Positions 8,701 to 18,391 of a stretch of DNA of 64,000 nucleotides are shown here, one piece after another; the stretch's first letter is position 1; every line of letters begins with the position of its first letter. This DNA is from JAJFHI01 sp050633705. GTDB taxonomy: Bacteria > Pseudomonadota > Alphaproteobacteria > Rhizobiales > Hyphomicrobiaceae. Location: NCBI GenBank assembly GCA_050633705.1, contig JBOEGZ010000001.1:310001-374000 (forward strand). Reading direction: 5' to 3'. A program made the translations under genes and the position numbers. Below the pieces are notes generated by a model, which made no database searches, was not told where the DNA came from, and saw nothing but the letters and a program-made list of their open reading frames with translations.

Positions 8701-10011
8701 ATGGACTATATTCCCGACGATACGCAACAGTCCAAGGCACATTTTGCCAATGAATACGGAGTGCAACCCGCTTTGACATCCGATACAAAAACGCTGTCTG
8801 CTGGCCAGTCAACCGTGCCGCCAGCCCCTTGGCAAGATGTTCCGTCAACGGCCAAATTGGTTTTGGCGGATGGGTCTACAATTTCAGGCGTGGGCCTTGG
8901 TGCCACCGGTCACGCAGTTGGTGAAGTTTGCTTCAATACGGCGATGACCGGCTATCAAGAGATTTTGTCCGACCCATCCTATGCTGGCCAAATCATCACC
9001 TTCACGTTTCCACATATTGGCAATGTCGGCGCCAACTCTGAGGATACCGAGACCTCCAATCTGGCCGCGCGTTCGGGTGTTCGCGGTTGCGTCTTGCGCG
9101 CTGATGTCACGAATCCATCGAACTATCGCGCCGTCGAACACCTGGATCAGTGGCTGAAAGCGCGAAACATTATTGCGATCACTGGTGTCGATACACGCGC
9201 TCTGACAGCGCGTATTCGCGAGCAGGGTATGCCCAACGGTGTGATTGCCCACAACGTCGACGCGACCTTCGACTTAGAAAAATTGCAAGCCGAGGCCCGT
9301 GATTGGCCAGGGCTCAATGGTATGGACCTGGTGCCGGATGTCACGAGTGGGCAGTCTTATACCTGGGATGAAATGCGCTGGGCCTGGAACAAGGGCTACA
9401 CCAAGCAGGATAATCCTGACTTTCATGTCGTCGCCATCGATTATGGCTTAAAGCGCAATATCCTTCGCTGTCTGGCGAATGCCGGGTGCCGTGTCACTGT
9501 GTTGCCAGCCACCGCGACGGCTGAAGATGTTATGGCGCGCGGGCCTGATGGTGTGTTTTTGTCAAATGGCCCAGGCGACCCGGCCGCGACTGGAAAATAT
9601 GCCGTAGCGGAGGTGCAAAAGCTTGTGCAAACGGGGTTGCCGGTGTTTGGCATTTGCCTTGGTCACCAGATGTTGGCGTTGGCGCTTGGCGCAACAACGG
9701 AAAAAATGGCGCAAGGCCACCATGGCGCCAACCACCCTGTGAAAGATCATACGACTGGGAAGGTTGAGATTACCTCGATGAACCATGGCTTTGCAGTTGA
9801 TGGCGCCAGTTTGCCAGCGGGCGTCGAGGAAACACACATTTCATTGTTCGACCAATCCAATTGCGGCATTCGCGTCGTAGGTAAACCTGTGTTCTCGGTT
9901 CAATATCACCCAGAAGCGTCACCTGGGCCTGAGGATAGCCATTATCTCTTCACACGCTTTGCTAATCTGATGGCTGAGCGCAAAGGAATAGCGCCAACAG
10001 CGGAAAGTTAA
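8701..10011 (+). CDS. carA: Carbamoyl-phosphate synthase small (glutaminase) subunit CarA
   Basis: CarA releases ammonia from glutamine and passes it to CarB for carbamoyl phosphate used in arginine and pyrimidine synthesis. The N-terminal domain shows KLVLADGSTISGVGLGATG and FNTAMTGYQEILSDPSYAGQ. The class I amidotransferase domain has FLSNGPGDP, the nucleophile motif FGICLGHQ and the His/Glu pair in SVQYHPEASPGPED. At 436 residues it is about 50 longer than E. coli CarA (382). The surplus is an N-terminal extension rich in Ser, Gln, Thr and Pro before KLVLADG, so a later start is possible, though no better-placed ATG is evident. carB lies 2.2 kb downstream with two unrelated genes between. 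Confidence 0.96.
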   Translation: MDYIPDDTQQSKAHFANEYGVQPALTSDTKTLSAGQSTVPPAPWQDVPSTAKLVLADGSTISGVGLGATGHAVGEVCFNTAMTGYQEILSDPSYAGQIITFTFPHIGNVGANSEDTETSNLAARSGVRGCVLRADVTNPSNYRAVEHLDQWLKARNIIAITGVDTRALTARIREQGMPNGVIAHNVDATFDLEKLQAEARDWPGLNGMDLVPDVTSGQSYTWDEMRWAWNKGYTKQDNPDFHVVAIDYGLKRNILRCLANAGCRVTVLPATATAEDVMARGPDGVFLSNGPGDPAATGKYAVAEVQKLVQTGLPVFGICLGHQMLALALGATTEKMAQGHHGANHPVKDHTTGKVEITSMNHGFAVDGASLPAGVEETHISLFDQSNCGIRVVGKPVFSVQYHPEASPGPEDSHYLFTRFANLMAERKGIAPTAES

Positions 10012-10036
10012 AGATCCGACAAAGGAGCCTGAACCG

Positions 10037-11173
10037 ATGATCGCGACAACACACAACTCACAGACACGGGTCGCAGGTTGTGTTGCAGCGATTGGTCTTG
10101 TGGTCGGTTTCTGTTTGCTTTGGCCAGCACTTTCCCGCGCTGATAATCGTGATGTGTTTCCACCACCGCTCGCGTGGGTTTCAGAAAATGAACAAGACCA
10201 TCCCCTGGTGGGTAAGGTCTGGTCACGCCAAGCCAATGGTCTGGTGGCGCCACAGGTGTTAGGCACAGCCATCGCAAAAGCGCGCTTTTCATTGCTCGGT
10301 GAAGTTCACGACAATCCTGACCATCACCTCTGGCAAGCCTGGGGCATTCGAAATATTTCGAAATTACGCGGCGCGCGCATTGTCGAAGGTGCCCCGCAAA
10401 TTGAGGTTGTGGCTATGGAGATGGTGCGCGCCGACCAAATTCCAACGCTCGACAAATTTTACGGCCGCAATGCCCAGGTGCCACGACCGCGCGGGGCAAA
10501 AGCTTTTGGCCGTATGTTGAAGTGGAACAAAAGTGGTTGGTCGGATTACAAGATCTATCAGCCTATTGTTGAAGCCGCATTGGCTGATCAGTTCGTATTG
10601 GTGCCAGCTAGCCCGTCGCGTGAAGAAAGTAGATCTGTTTCAAAAAAAGGAATTGCAGCACTTCGACCCGATGATGCCAAAGCGTTGGCGTTAACAACGG
10701 CGTTTGGGGCGAAAACAATATCGGCAATGGAAGAGGAGCTTAGAGAAGGCCACTGTGGTTTGTTGCCGGAAAAAGCAATTTCGCCAATGAGGCGTGTGCA
10801 AAGATTTCGCGATGCCATTATGGCTGACGCTTTGATGAATGTGAGCGCGGAGAAAGGCGGAATTTTGATTGCAGGCAATGGCCACATCCGTCGTGACCGT
10901 GCTGTGCCATGGTATCTGCAAGCGCGCGGTGTCGCCCCTGAGACGATTGTAAGCGTCGCGCATATTGAGGTGAAAAAGGGCAACAACGATCCTTCCTGGT
11001 ATCTGCCCCGGGACGAGGATGGCAAGCCAGCTGTTGATTTTGCCGTATTCACGCCGGCGCCAAAGCGTGAAGATATGTGTGAGAAAATGCGCGCCCACAT
11101 GGCCGCCAAATCAAAGGCGAAATCTAAAAAGCAACCAGATTCGGCGAAAGCCGCCGACAAGGCCAAGCAATAG
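10037..11173 (+). CDS. ChaN-like (Tiki/haem-uptake superfamily) exported protein
   Basis: This 378-residue protein has an N-terminal signal or anchor (hydrophobic 14-32, then SRADN). It then carries the ChaN/DUF399 core: FSLLGEVHDNPDHHLWQAW (about 84-102), VVAMEMVRADQ (about 124-134), GWSDYKIYQPIVEAA, and near the end GGILIAGNGHIRRDRAVPWYL. The GE-H-N-HH and GNGH patterns are the family's metal/haem-site signature. Campylobacter ChaN is a haem-binding lipoprotein, but no lipobox is seen here. The tail (about 350-378) is Lys/Ala-rich. It starts 25 bp after carA, probably in the same transcript. Function is inferred only at superfamily level. Confidence 0.85.
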   Translation: MIATTHNSQTRVAGCVAAIGLVVGFCLLWPALSRADNRDVFPPPLAWVSENEQDHPLVGKVWSRQANGLVAPQVLGTAIAKARFSLLGEVHDNPDHHLWQAWGIRNISKLRGARIVEGAPQIEVVAMEMVRADQIPTLDKFYGRNAQVPRPRGAKAFGRMLKWNKSGWSDYKIYQPIVEAALADQFVLVPASPSREESRSVSKKGIAALRPDDAKALALTTAFGAKTISAMEEELREGHCGLLPEKAISPMRRVQRFRDAIMADALMNVSAEKGGILIAGNGHIRRDRAVPWYLQARGVAPETIVSVAHIEVKKGNNDPSWYLPRDEDGKPAVDFAVFTPAPKREDMCEKMRAHMAAKSKAKSKKQPDSAKAADKAKQ

Positions 11174-11259
11174 GATATGTTTGCTCGCAATGGCTCTGAG
11201 GGAATGAAACTCAGGCTCAAAAACAATAAAAAGTAGAGATTGGAAGGAAACCTGAATCC

Positions 11260-11919
11260 ATGAGCGCGGTTAAGTTAAACGGTTTACCAACGGTTGCATG
11301 TATTGCACTGGCGATGATCGCAACCGCCTTGCCGGTGGCTGCTGAAGATTGCAGCAAAGTCGTTCGCGAGGCCTTTGCCAAACAACGCAAGTCGACAGAC
11401 CTGCGCATGAAGTCAACGATGATTAATCAGCAAGGTTTGGTGAAAATGACGGTGGAATACAAATTGCCGTCTCGAATGCGCCAACTTGTGACCCGGTTGG
11501 GTGATACGGCTCCGCGTGAAACCGTCTTGGTCGGCGACAAAGCTTGGACCCGGCAAGGAGGGGGTTGGAATGAAGTGCCGAAGGCTTATACGGATCAATT
11601 GGTCAAGCAGGTCAACGATACCGTTCTCAATCCCCCGAAAGACGAAAGCTTTTATGAATGTAACGGCAAAGAAACAATCGATGGCCAAGAGCTGTTGAAA
11701 TTTCGCGGCTATGAAACGATCAAGGTGCCGGATGAGGCGACGAATACTGTAAAGAATAAAGTCGTCAAACGGGATGGTGCGCCGGTACGATTGGTCTATG
11801 TCGATGCTCAAACAGGGCTTCCCGCGCGCAATACTGTCGCGACCTCATCCAAACCTGACCGTCCCTTCTTTAAGGCCGTCTTTAGCTATCCAACCGATTT
11901 GAAGATCGAAGCACCCTAG
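11260..11919 (+). CDS. Exported LolA-like-fold protein of unknown function
   Basis: This 219-residue protein has a clear signal peptide (hydrophobic 10-27, cleavage after VAA at about 28). The mature part has the alternating strand pattern of LolA/LppX-like lipoprotein-binding folds: STMINQQGLVKMTVEYKLPS, VLVGDKAWTRQGGGWNEVP, and a late SVFSYPTDLKIEAP-type strand. It also has ECNGKETIDGQELLKFRGYE, typical of 'outer-membrane lipoprotein-sorting-like' proteins. Two Cys (in EDCSK and YECNG) could form a disulfide. AAGGAAA precedes the ATG. The family link is by pattern only. Confidence 0.7.
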   Translation: MSAVKLNGLPTVACIALAMIATALPVAAEDCSKVVREAFAKQRKSTDLRMKSTMINQQGLVKMTVEYKLPSRMRQLVTRLGDTAPRETVLVGDKAWTRQGGGWNEVPKAYTDQLVKQVNDTVLNPPKDESFYECNGKETIDGQELLKFRGYETIKVPDEATNTVKNKVVKRDGAPVRLVYVDAQTGLPARNTVATSSKPDRPFFKAVFSYPTDLKIEAP

Positions 11920-12206
11920 GTGGCGGCCACTGGTCAACGGGGCTTTGAACTCCATGTCAGCTTGGGACACTATTTCACAAGAAGGCGGAGCTAAGGCTGA
12001 CAGCAATCCTATTTTGCGTTTGGGTCCAGACCTCGGTCTGCAACGCGATATCTTTGTCTCGATCTTTGCTGCGAAATTCATGACCTTTTGGCCACAGAAT
12101 GTGGGGGCAATTGGAACTTATTGATCATGCGCGGTGGATGAGGTGCCCCCCGTGACATAGAGGCTATGGCCAAACCGGCTCGGCTCGCTTACAACACCGC
12201 CTTGAC

Positions 12207-15200
12207 ATGCCCAAACGCACAGACATCAAATCCATTTTGATCATAGGCGCTGGCCCGATTGTTATCGGTCAGGCCTGTGAATTCGACTATTCCGGAACCC
12301 AAGCGTGTAAAGCGCTGAGAGAAGAAGGCTACCGGATTATTTTGGTTAACTCGAATCCGGCCACGATCATGACTGATCCGGATCTCGCCGATGCGACCTA
12401 TATCGAGCCAATCACCCCAGACGTCGTTGCCAAAATTATCGCCGAAGAGCGACCTGACGCGATTCTGCCGACGATGGGCGGCCAGACCGCACTCAACACG
12501 GCCTTGGCGTTGGACAAAAATGGGGTGCTGGAGGCCTTGGGCGTAGAGCTCATTGGTGCTGATGCCCAAGCCATCGACAAAGCCGAAGACCGACAATTGT
12601 TTCGCAAAGCAATGACAGACATTGGTCTTGAAACGCCAAAGTCGATGTTGGTGCACCACATGGAGGAAGCCCAAGAGGCCTTATCGCAAGTTGGGCTGCC
12701 AGCCATCATTCGTCCGTCGTTCACGTTGGGCGGCACAGGCGGGGGTATTGCTTACAACCGCGAGGAATTTCTCGACATCGTTGCCGGTGGACTTGATGCC
12801 TCTCCAACGACACAGGTGTTGGTTGAAGAATCCGTTCTCGGTTGGAAAGAGTATGAGATGGAGGTTGTCCGCGATCACGCCGACAACTGCATCATCGTTT
12901 GCTCCATTGAAAACGTCGATCCAATGGGCGTGCACACCGGCGATAGCATCACGGTCGCACCAGCCCTGACCTTGACCGACAAAGAATACCAAATCATGCG
13001 CAACGCATCGATTGCTGTGCTGCGCGAGATTGGCGTCGAAACGGGTGGTTCGAATGTGCAGTTTGCTGTGAACCCAGCAGACGGGCGCTTGATTGTCATT
13101 GAGATGAACCCGCGTGTGTCACGGTCTTCGGCTCTTGCTTCGAAAGCGACAGGTTTCCCGATCGCTAAGGTCGCCGCGAAACTGGCCGTCGGGTATACGC
13201 TCGATGAGCTGGAAAATGACATCACGGGTGGCGCGACACCGGCTGCATTCGAGCCAACGATTGATTATGTTGTCACGAAAATCCCGCGCTTTGCGTTCGA
13301 AAAATTTGTCGGTGCAGATTCCTCACTCACAACGTCAATGAAGTCCGTTGGAGAGGTGATGGCGATTGGTCGAACCTTCCAAGAGAGTATGCAAAAGGCA
13401 TTGCGCTCGATGGAAACCGGCTTAAGTGGTTTTGACGATGTGGAATTGGAAGGTCTTGGCCAGGGCGATGACAAGAACATCATTCGCAGTGCGCTGTCGC
13501 GACCAGCACCCGATCGGTTGTTGAAAGTTGCTCAAGCCATGCGGCTTGGTGTTGATTATGAGACGATCCACGAATACTGCAAAATTGATCCATGGTTCCT
13601 TGAACAGATGCAAGGTATCATCGATCAAGAAGCTCGTGTTATCGCGCATGGCTTGCCAAATTCACCAGACCAGTTGCGCGCCTTAAAGGCGATGGGTTTT
13701 TCTGATGCGCGGTTGGCTCGATTATCAAACCAAACGCTGGCGCAAGTTACAGAGCTGCGACGGAAGTTGAACGTCGCGCCGGTTTACAAACGTATCGACA
13801 CTTGCGCGGCAGAATTTGCCTCCCCGACGGCTTATATGTACGCGTCATACGAGAACGCTCTGACAGACACACCGGTTTGTGAAGCTGAGCCTTCAGACGC
13901 TCAAAAAATCATGATCCTTGGAGGCGGTCCAAACCGAATCGGTCAGGGTATTGAATTCGATTATTGCTGTTGTCATGCTTGTTTCTCTCTGACAGCGGCA
14001 GGCTATGAAACAATCATGGTCAACTGTAATCCAGAAACAGTCTCAACGGATTACGACACATCCGATCGTCTTTATTTTGAGCCTTTAACCGCAGAAGACG
14101 TCATTGAAATCGTTCGCGTTGAACAATCGAAGGGGACACTTAAAGGTGTCATTGTTCAGTTTGGCGGACAGACACCGTTGAAACTGGCGCAGGCTTTAGA
14201 AGATTTTGGTGTGCCTATTCTTGGTACGTCACCTGACGCTATCGACCTGGCAGAAGATCGCGACCGTTTCAAAGCTTTGATTGATGAGTTGGCGTTGAAG
14301 CAACCAGAGAGCGGTATCGCTCATGCGCCAGGCGAGGCGCGCGCGATTGCAGATGGCATTGGTTATCCCGTTGTCATCCGGCCTTCGTATGTGCTGGGTG
14401 GTCGCGCGATGGAGATCGTTCACGATGGCTCTGAAGTGGATCGATATATCGCGCGCTTATCTGCGACGCTCGATAGCCCATCTGAGCTTGTTGTTTCTGA
14501 CAAACGTCCGCTGTTGATTGATCGTTACCTGACAGATGCCGTTGAGGTTGATGTTGACTGCCTGAGCGATGGAACAGACACATTCATTGCTGGCATCATG
14601 GAGCATATTGAGGAGGCAGGCATTCACTCCGGCGACAGTGCGTGTTCGTTGCCACCTCATTCGCTGTCCGATGATATCGTTGGCGAGTTAGAACGCCAGG
14701 CGTCAGCCCTTGCACGACGTCTGGGTGTTGTTGGATTGATGAATGTGCAGTTCGCCATCAAGGACGAGCAGGTTTACATCATCGAGGTCAATCCTCGCGC
14801 CAGTCGGACAGTCCCATTCGTTGCCAAAGTGATCGGCTATCCTGTAGCGGCGATTGCTTCAGAAATCATGGCCGGGCGTAAGCTCTCCGAATTTGGTCTC
14901 GTCAAGCGCAAGCTGGAACACGTTGCGGTCAAGGAAGCGGTGTTCCCATTTGCCCGCTTCCCAGGTGTTGACCCCATTTTGGGACCTGAGATGCGGTCCA
15001 CCGGCGAGGTGATGGGAATTGATGCCGAGTTTGCCATGGCCTTTGGTAAGGCCCAGCTTGGCGCCGGCGAAAAGCTGCCGATGAAGGGGACGGTGTTCGT
15101 CTCGGTGAAATCTGCCGACAAAGACCGAATGATCGGTCCACTGAAAGATATTGCTGAGATGGGCTTTCGGATTGTCGCAACTCGAGGGACAAAGCGTCAT

Positions 15201-15491
15201 TTAGAGGCCAACGGGATTGCCTGTGAAACCGTAAATAAGGTTCTGGAAGGTCGCCCACATATCGTCGACGCGATCAAAAATGGCGAAATTGATCTGGTTT
15301 TCAATACAACCGAGGGTGCGAAGGCCTTAGCCGACAGCAAGGACATTCGTCGATCGGCCTTGCTCCAGCACGTTCCCTATTATACAACTCATGCGGGCGC
15401 TGCTGCGGTGACACGAGCCATTAAAGCACTTCGGGCCGATATTCTTAACGTTGCCCCATTGCAGAGCTTCTCAAGCCGCCTAAGTTCTTAA
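12207..15491 (+). CDS. carB: Carbamoyl-phosphate synthase large subunit CarB
   Basis: CarB (1094 residues, E. coli 1073) forms carbamoyl phosphate from bicarbonate, ammonia supplied by CarA and two ATP. Two homologous ATP-grasp halves are visible. The first starts PKRTDIKSILIIGAGPIVIG and has RPSFTLGGTGGG and VIEMNPRVSRSSALASKATG. The second starts at about 570 with KIMILGGGPNRIGQGIEFDY and has RPSYVLGGRAMEI and IIEVNPRASRTVPFVAK. The C-terminal allosteric MGS-like domain (about 950-1094) has GTVFVSVKSADK, ATRGTKRHLEANGI and LVFNTTEG. The start is fixed by the conserved PKRTDI; no clear ribosome-binding site precedes it. Confidence 0.98.
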   Translation: MPKRTDIKSILIIGAGPIVIGQACEFDYSGTQACKALREEGYRIILVNSNPATIMTDPDLADATYIEPITPDVVAKIIAEERPDAILPTMGGQTALNTALALDKNGVLEALGVELIGADAQAIDKAEDRQLFRKAMTDIGLETPKSMLVHHMEEAQEALSQVGLPAIIRPSFTLGGTGGGIAYNREEFLDIVAGGLDASPTTQVLVEESVLGWKEYEMEVVRDHADNCIIVCSIENVDPMGVHTGDSITVAPALTLTDKEYQIMRNASIAVLREIGVETGGSNVQFAVNPADGRLIVIEMNPRVSRSSALASKATGFPIAKVAAKLAVGYTLDELENDITGGATPAAFEPTIDYVVTKIPRFAFEKFVGADSSLTTSMKSVGEVMAIGRTFQESMQKALRSMETGLSGFDDVELEGLGQGDDKNIIRSALSRPAPDRLLKVAQAMRLGVDYETIHEYCKIDPWFLEQMQGIIDQEARVIAHGLPNSPDQLRALKAMGFSDARLARLSNQTLAQVTELRRKLNVAPVYKRIDTCAAEFASPTAYMYASYENALTDTPVCEAEPSDAQKIMILGGGPNRIGQGIEFDYCCCHACFSLTAAGYETIMVNCNPETVSTDYDTSDRLYFEPLTAEDVIEIVRVEQSKGTLKGVIVQFGGQTPLKLAQALEDFGVPILGTSPDAIDLAEDRDRFKALIDELALKQPESGIAHAPGEARAIADGIGYPVVIRPSYVLGGRAMEIVHDGSEVDRYIARLSATLDSPSELVVSDKRPLLIDRYLTDAVEVDVDCLSDGTDTFIAGIMEHIEEAGIHSGDSACSLPPHSLSDDIVGELERQASALARRLGVVGLMNVQFAIKDEQVYIIEVNPRASRTVPFVAKVIGYPVAAIASEIMAGRKLSEFGLVKRKLEHVAVKEAVFPFARFPGVDPILGPEMRSTGEVMGIDAEFAMAFGKAQLGAGEKLPMKGTVFVSVKSADKDRMIGPLKDIAEMGFRIVATRGTKRHLEANGIACETVNKVLEGRPHIVDAIKNGEIDLVFNTTEGAKALADSKDIRRSALLQHVPYYTTHAGAAAVTRAIKALRADILNVAPLQSFSSRLSS

Positions 15492-15629
15492 GTTCCCCAT
15501 CGGCTAATGTGATCTGAGGTGTTGTACCGAAGATCAATTGGCCAGCTTCTAGATTCTTGAAGCGATTTTGTAGGAGGTCCCAATTGCAACGCTTATGTTG
15601 TGATCTTGGGCCAATAGGAGACGTTAGCG

Positions 15630-16109
15630 ATGTCGATGGAACGTGTTCCCATGACAACCAATGGTTTTCAGGTTCTCTCTGAAGAATTACAACGGCTAAA
15701 ATCTGAGGAACGACCGCGGATTATTCAGGCGATTGCCGAAGCAAGAGCCCATGGGGATCTTTCTGAGAACGCCGAGTATCATGCCGCAAAGGAACAGCAA
15801 GGCCTCAACGAAGCCCGGGTAACGGATCTTGAAGATAAACTGTCACGTGCCGACGTGATTGAGACATCAAAACTGTCCGGTGATGTCGTGAAATTCGGCG
15901 CCACCGTCGACTTGATCGACGAAGACACAGATGAGGACGTGACCTACAAAATTGTTGGTGATTTAGAAGCCAGCGTAAAGGACGGCAAGATCTCGATCTC
16001 GTCACCGATTGCGCGCGCCTTAATTGGTAAGTCTGAAGGTGACAGCGCCGAAGTTACGACGCCGAAAGGGGCCAGGTCTTACGAAATTACCAAAATTTCG
16101 TGGAAGTAA
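15630..16109 (+). CDS. greA: Transcription elongation factor GreA
   Basis: GreA (159 residues) rescues backtracked RNA polymerase by stimulating transcript cleavage. The N-terminal coiled coil has LSEELQRLKSEERPRIIQAI and the tip motif GDLSENAEYHAAKEQQ, whose acidic residues act at the polymerase active site. The C-terminal FKBP-like domain has VDLIDEDTDEDVTYKIVG, ISSPIARALIGKSEGD and the closing PKGARSYEITKISW. AGGAG lies about 9 nt before the ATG. The gene follows carB by 138 bp, a common alphaproteobacterial neighbour, and ends in a strong terminator. Confidence 0.97.
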   Translation: MSMERVPMTTNGFQVLSEELQRLKSEERPRIIQAIAEARAHGDLSENAEYHAAKEQQGLNEARVTDLEDKLSRADVIETSKLSGDVVKFGATVDLIDEDTDEDVTYKIVGDLEASVKDGKISISSPIARALIGKSEGDSAEVTTPKGARSYEITKISWK

Positions 16110-16138
16110 CACCGCCTGACATCAATCAACACCAAACG

Positions 16139-16170
16139 ATCTCGGCAGGCCATCCTGCCGAGATTTTTTT
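16139..16170 (+). terminator. Rho-independent terminator of greA
   Basis: ATCTCGGCAGG pairs perfectly with CCTGCCGAGAT across a 4-nt loop, followed by seven or more T, 30 bp after the greA stop. Confidence 0.92.
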
Positions 16171-16200
16171 TATGTTCGAAGACGAAGCCGTAATTGGCTC

Positions 16201-16602
16201 TCAAACACTTATCGTTTCGTTTTCATCTTTTCCATTAGGCATCGTTTCAAAAAAGGTGAGCCGGTTGTGAAAAGGATCTTTGACTGAGAGTTCCAGTGTG
16301 TTCCACGGCTGTGTCTCAAGGCCTGGGGCCAAATAATCGTAATTCTTTCCGATTATCTCGGTATGAATAGCCCTGACATCATCAACCGGAATGCGCATGG
16401 CAGCACCTGGACAGCAATCGCCGTGGTGCTCGGTTAAATGCAGTGTGCAGGCATCACGTGTCACAGAAAAGTAGAGCGGAGATTTTTCGCTGAACCGATG
16501 TTCCCAATCGACGCTAAAGCCGAGATAGTCGAGGTAGAACGCGCGGGCTTTCGTGATATCGAATATGCGCAGTATTGGCGTTGGCGCCATCAATTTGTTC
16601 AT
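16201..16602 (-). CDS. VOC-superfamily (glyoxalase/bleomycin-resistance-like) protein
   Basis: This 133-residue protein has the paired beta-alpha-beta-beta-beta layout of the vicinal-oxygen-chelate superfamily. It starts PTPILRIFDITKARAFYLDYLGF, with LYFSVTRDACTLHLTEHHGD in the middle and DPFHNRLTFFE near the end; the His and Glu positions are compatible with a metal site. It most resembles the 'bleomycin resistance protein' subgroup, a label that does not prove drug resistance. Its ATG overlaps the stop of the upstream Lrp-type regulator (ATGA), so the two genes are translationally coupled and the regulator probably controls this pair. Confidence 0.85.
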   Translation of the reverse strand: MNKLMAPTPILRIFDITKARAFYLDYLGFSVDWEHRFSEKSPLYFSVTRDACTLHLTEHHGDCCPGAAMRIPVDDVRAIHTEIIGKNYDYLAPGLETQPWNTLELSVKDPFHNRLTFFETMPNGKDENETISV

Positions 16603-17087
16603 GATCGATCTCCCGTTGCAAGATTGATTGGAACACCTGGTTCGCGCTTGGCGCGGCGAATTGTGAGATATGTTTTGACGCTGGCAACGTTTGGCGCAGC
16701 CGTCAGTTCGTTGACGACAAAATCTTGAAAAGTGGTGAGATCAGGGGCGACACATTGCAAGATAAAGTCGGTCTCGCCGGACAGCATATGAGCTTCGCGT
16801 ACGAGCGGCCAGCTCAGGACAAGATTTTCAAAACTGTGCAAGTCCGTCTCAGCTTGATTGTGCAGGCCGACCATCGCAAATGCCGTGACCGTAAACCCCA
16901 ACGCGACCTCATCAAGGAAAACCGAAAAGCCCGAGATAAGCCCAGCTTGTTCTAACGCCCGCACGCGCCTCAGACAGGGCGGTGGCGATAATCCGACACG
17001 TTTTGCAAGCGCAATGTTTGTCATGCGCCCATCTGTTTGCAGTTCTTTTAAGATTCGCCAATCGATAGCGTCGAGTTCATAGGCCAT
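16599..17087 (-). CDS. Lrp/AsnC-family transcriptional regulator
   Basis: This 162-residue regulator has the N-terminal helix-turn-helix of Lrp (LDAIDWRILKELQTDGRMTN, LAKRVGLSPPPCLRRVRALE). It is followed by the RAM ligand-binding domain, with VTAFAMVGLHNQ, VREAHMLSGETDFILQCVA and VASVKTYLTIRR. AAGGAA precedes the ATG. Members bind amino acids or related metabolites; the effector is unknown. It is coupled by a 4-bp overlap to the VOC protein gene and divergent from the ELM1-like gene. Confidence 0.93.
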   Translation of the reverse strand: MAYELDAIDWRILKELQTDGRMTNIALAKRVGLSPPPCLRRVRALEQAGLISGFSVFLDEVALGFTVTAFAMVGLHNQAETDLHSFENLVLSWPLVREAHMLSGETDFILQCVAPDLTTFQDFVVNELTAAPNVASVKTYLTIRRAKREPGVPINLATGDRS

Positions 17088-17326
17088 TGGGGACGGTTCC
17101 TTGGATCGGCTAGATACCTCCTAAATAGGGCTTTGAACGGCACTGGCGCAATAATAAGAAACAAATTGACCAAAATTATTTTCGCTTATGTCGCAGGCGG
17201 CTTTTTCCGGCCCGGTTCACTGAGGGCTCGACGGGCAGGTGTTAGACGGGTATCGATTTTTGATACGATGCGCCGATCAGATACCGCAAAGTGTCACTTT
17301 TCGATACCCTTTTGGACTTCAAACGC

Positions 17327-18391
17327 ATGACAGTATTACTTTCCGCCACCCAAGCCGGTGACACGGACCAAGACGGGCCAAGCCCGCGCGGCATGCTAAA
17401 GGGGCGGCATGCCTGGATTATTACCGATGGGGCTCAGGGGCTGATAACCCAGGCGCGTGGCATTGTTGATGCGCTCGGGCTGACGTCAGAGATGAAACAG
17501 GTTTCTCCGCGCGGCGTGTGGCGCACGTTCGCCCCATGGGCGCCGGTGGCACCCAGCGAGCGGTTAGGGCGGCCAGGCAGCCGGTTTGCAAAACCCTGGC
17601 CTGATGTTGTGATTGCGTCAGGGCGCCAAGCCATTCCCTATGTGCGCGCCATTCATCGCCAAGCCGGATTGGCGACCTACACGATTATTCTACAAGACCC
17701 TAAAACGGGACCAAAAACTGCTGACTTGATCTGGGTGCCCGAACACGACAAGCGACGCGGTGCAAATGTGATTACGACGCCAACCTCCGCGCACAGTTTT
17801 TCACCTCAACGTTTGGCGCAGTTGCGTCGCGAAGTTCCCGCAGAGATCGCAGCACTTCATGGACCGCGTGTGGCGGTTATTCTTGGCGGCAAGAACAAAG
17901 TTTATTCCTTTTCCGACGAAGATGACGCCCGCCTCAAACGTGGCTTAGAGGCCCTTGGCAGGCTCGGTGCAAGCTTCATGTTGACGCCGTCGCGCAGATC
18001 CCATGATGGCTTGTTGAATGTCGCTAACCTGGCAACGCAAAATCGTCCGCGTATTTTTTGGGACGGAACGGGTGACAATCCTTATCCAAATTTTTTGGCC
18101 CATGCCGATATGTTGGTCGTGACCGCTGACAGTACAAATATGTGCGGGGAAGCGGCTGCCACCGGCAAACCGGTCTACATCTTTATGCCCTCGGGCGGTT
18201 CTGCGAAGTTCAAGCGGTTTCATGATGGACTTAAGGCCCGCGGCATCACGCGAGAATTGCCTGAAGACATGCAGGCTCTTGAAACATGGGACTATGCGCC
18301 GCTCGATTCAACGCGCGTGATCGCCGATGAGATTGCACAGCGATACGCACGGCGGATGGCGATGTTAAACAGCAAGCCCAGCTCATCATGA
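17327..18391 (+). CDS. Mitochondrial-fission ELM1-like family protein
   Basis: This 354-residue protein resembles the bacterial ELM1/DUF1022 family, whose fold is related to glycosyltransferase B enzymes. Family features are HAWIITDGAQGLITQARGIV, DVVIASGRQAIPYVRAI, TIILQDPKTGP, the loop VAVILGGKNKVYSFSD, and the late DMLVVTADSTNMCGEAAATGKP, which resembles a nucleotide-sugar-binding segment. The ATG at 17327 was chosen; a GTG at 17291 would add 12 residues, and neither has a clear ribosome-binding site. It overlaps the CPBP protease gene by ATGA. Function in bacteria is uncertain; a role in envelope glycoconjugates is only a guess from fold. Confidence 0.82.
   Translation: MTVLLSATQAGDTDQDGPSPRGMLKGRHAWIITDGAQGLITQARGIVDALGLTSEMKQVSPRGVWRTFAPWAPVAPSERLGRPGSRFAKPWPDVVIASGRQAIPYVRAIHRQAGLATYTIILQDPKTGPKTADLIWVPEHDKRRGANVITTPTSAHSFSPQRLAQLRREVPAEIAALHGPRVAVILGGKNKVYSFSDEDDARLKRGLEALGRLGASFMLTPSRRSHDGLLNVANLATQNRPRIFWDGTGDNPYPNFLAHADMLVVTADSTNMCGEAAATGKPVYIFMPSGGSAKFKRFHDGLKARGITRELPEDMQALETWDYAPLDSTRVIADEIAQRYARRMAMLNSKPSSS

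Noticed and set aside
10588..11226. Minus-strand open frame of 212 codons opposite the ChaN-like gene
   Set aside because: The plus-strand frame has a signal peptide and family motifs; the minus frame is its shadow.
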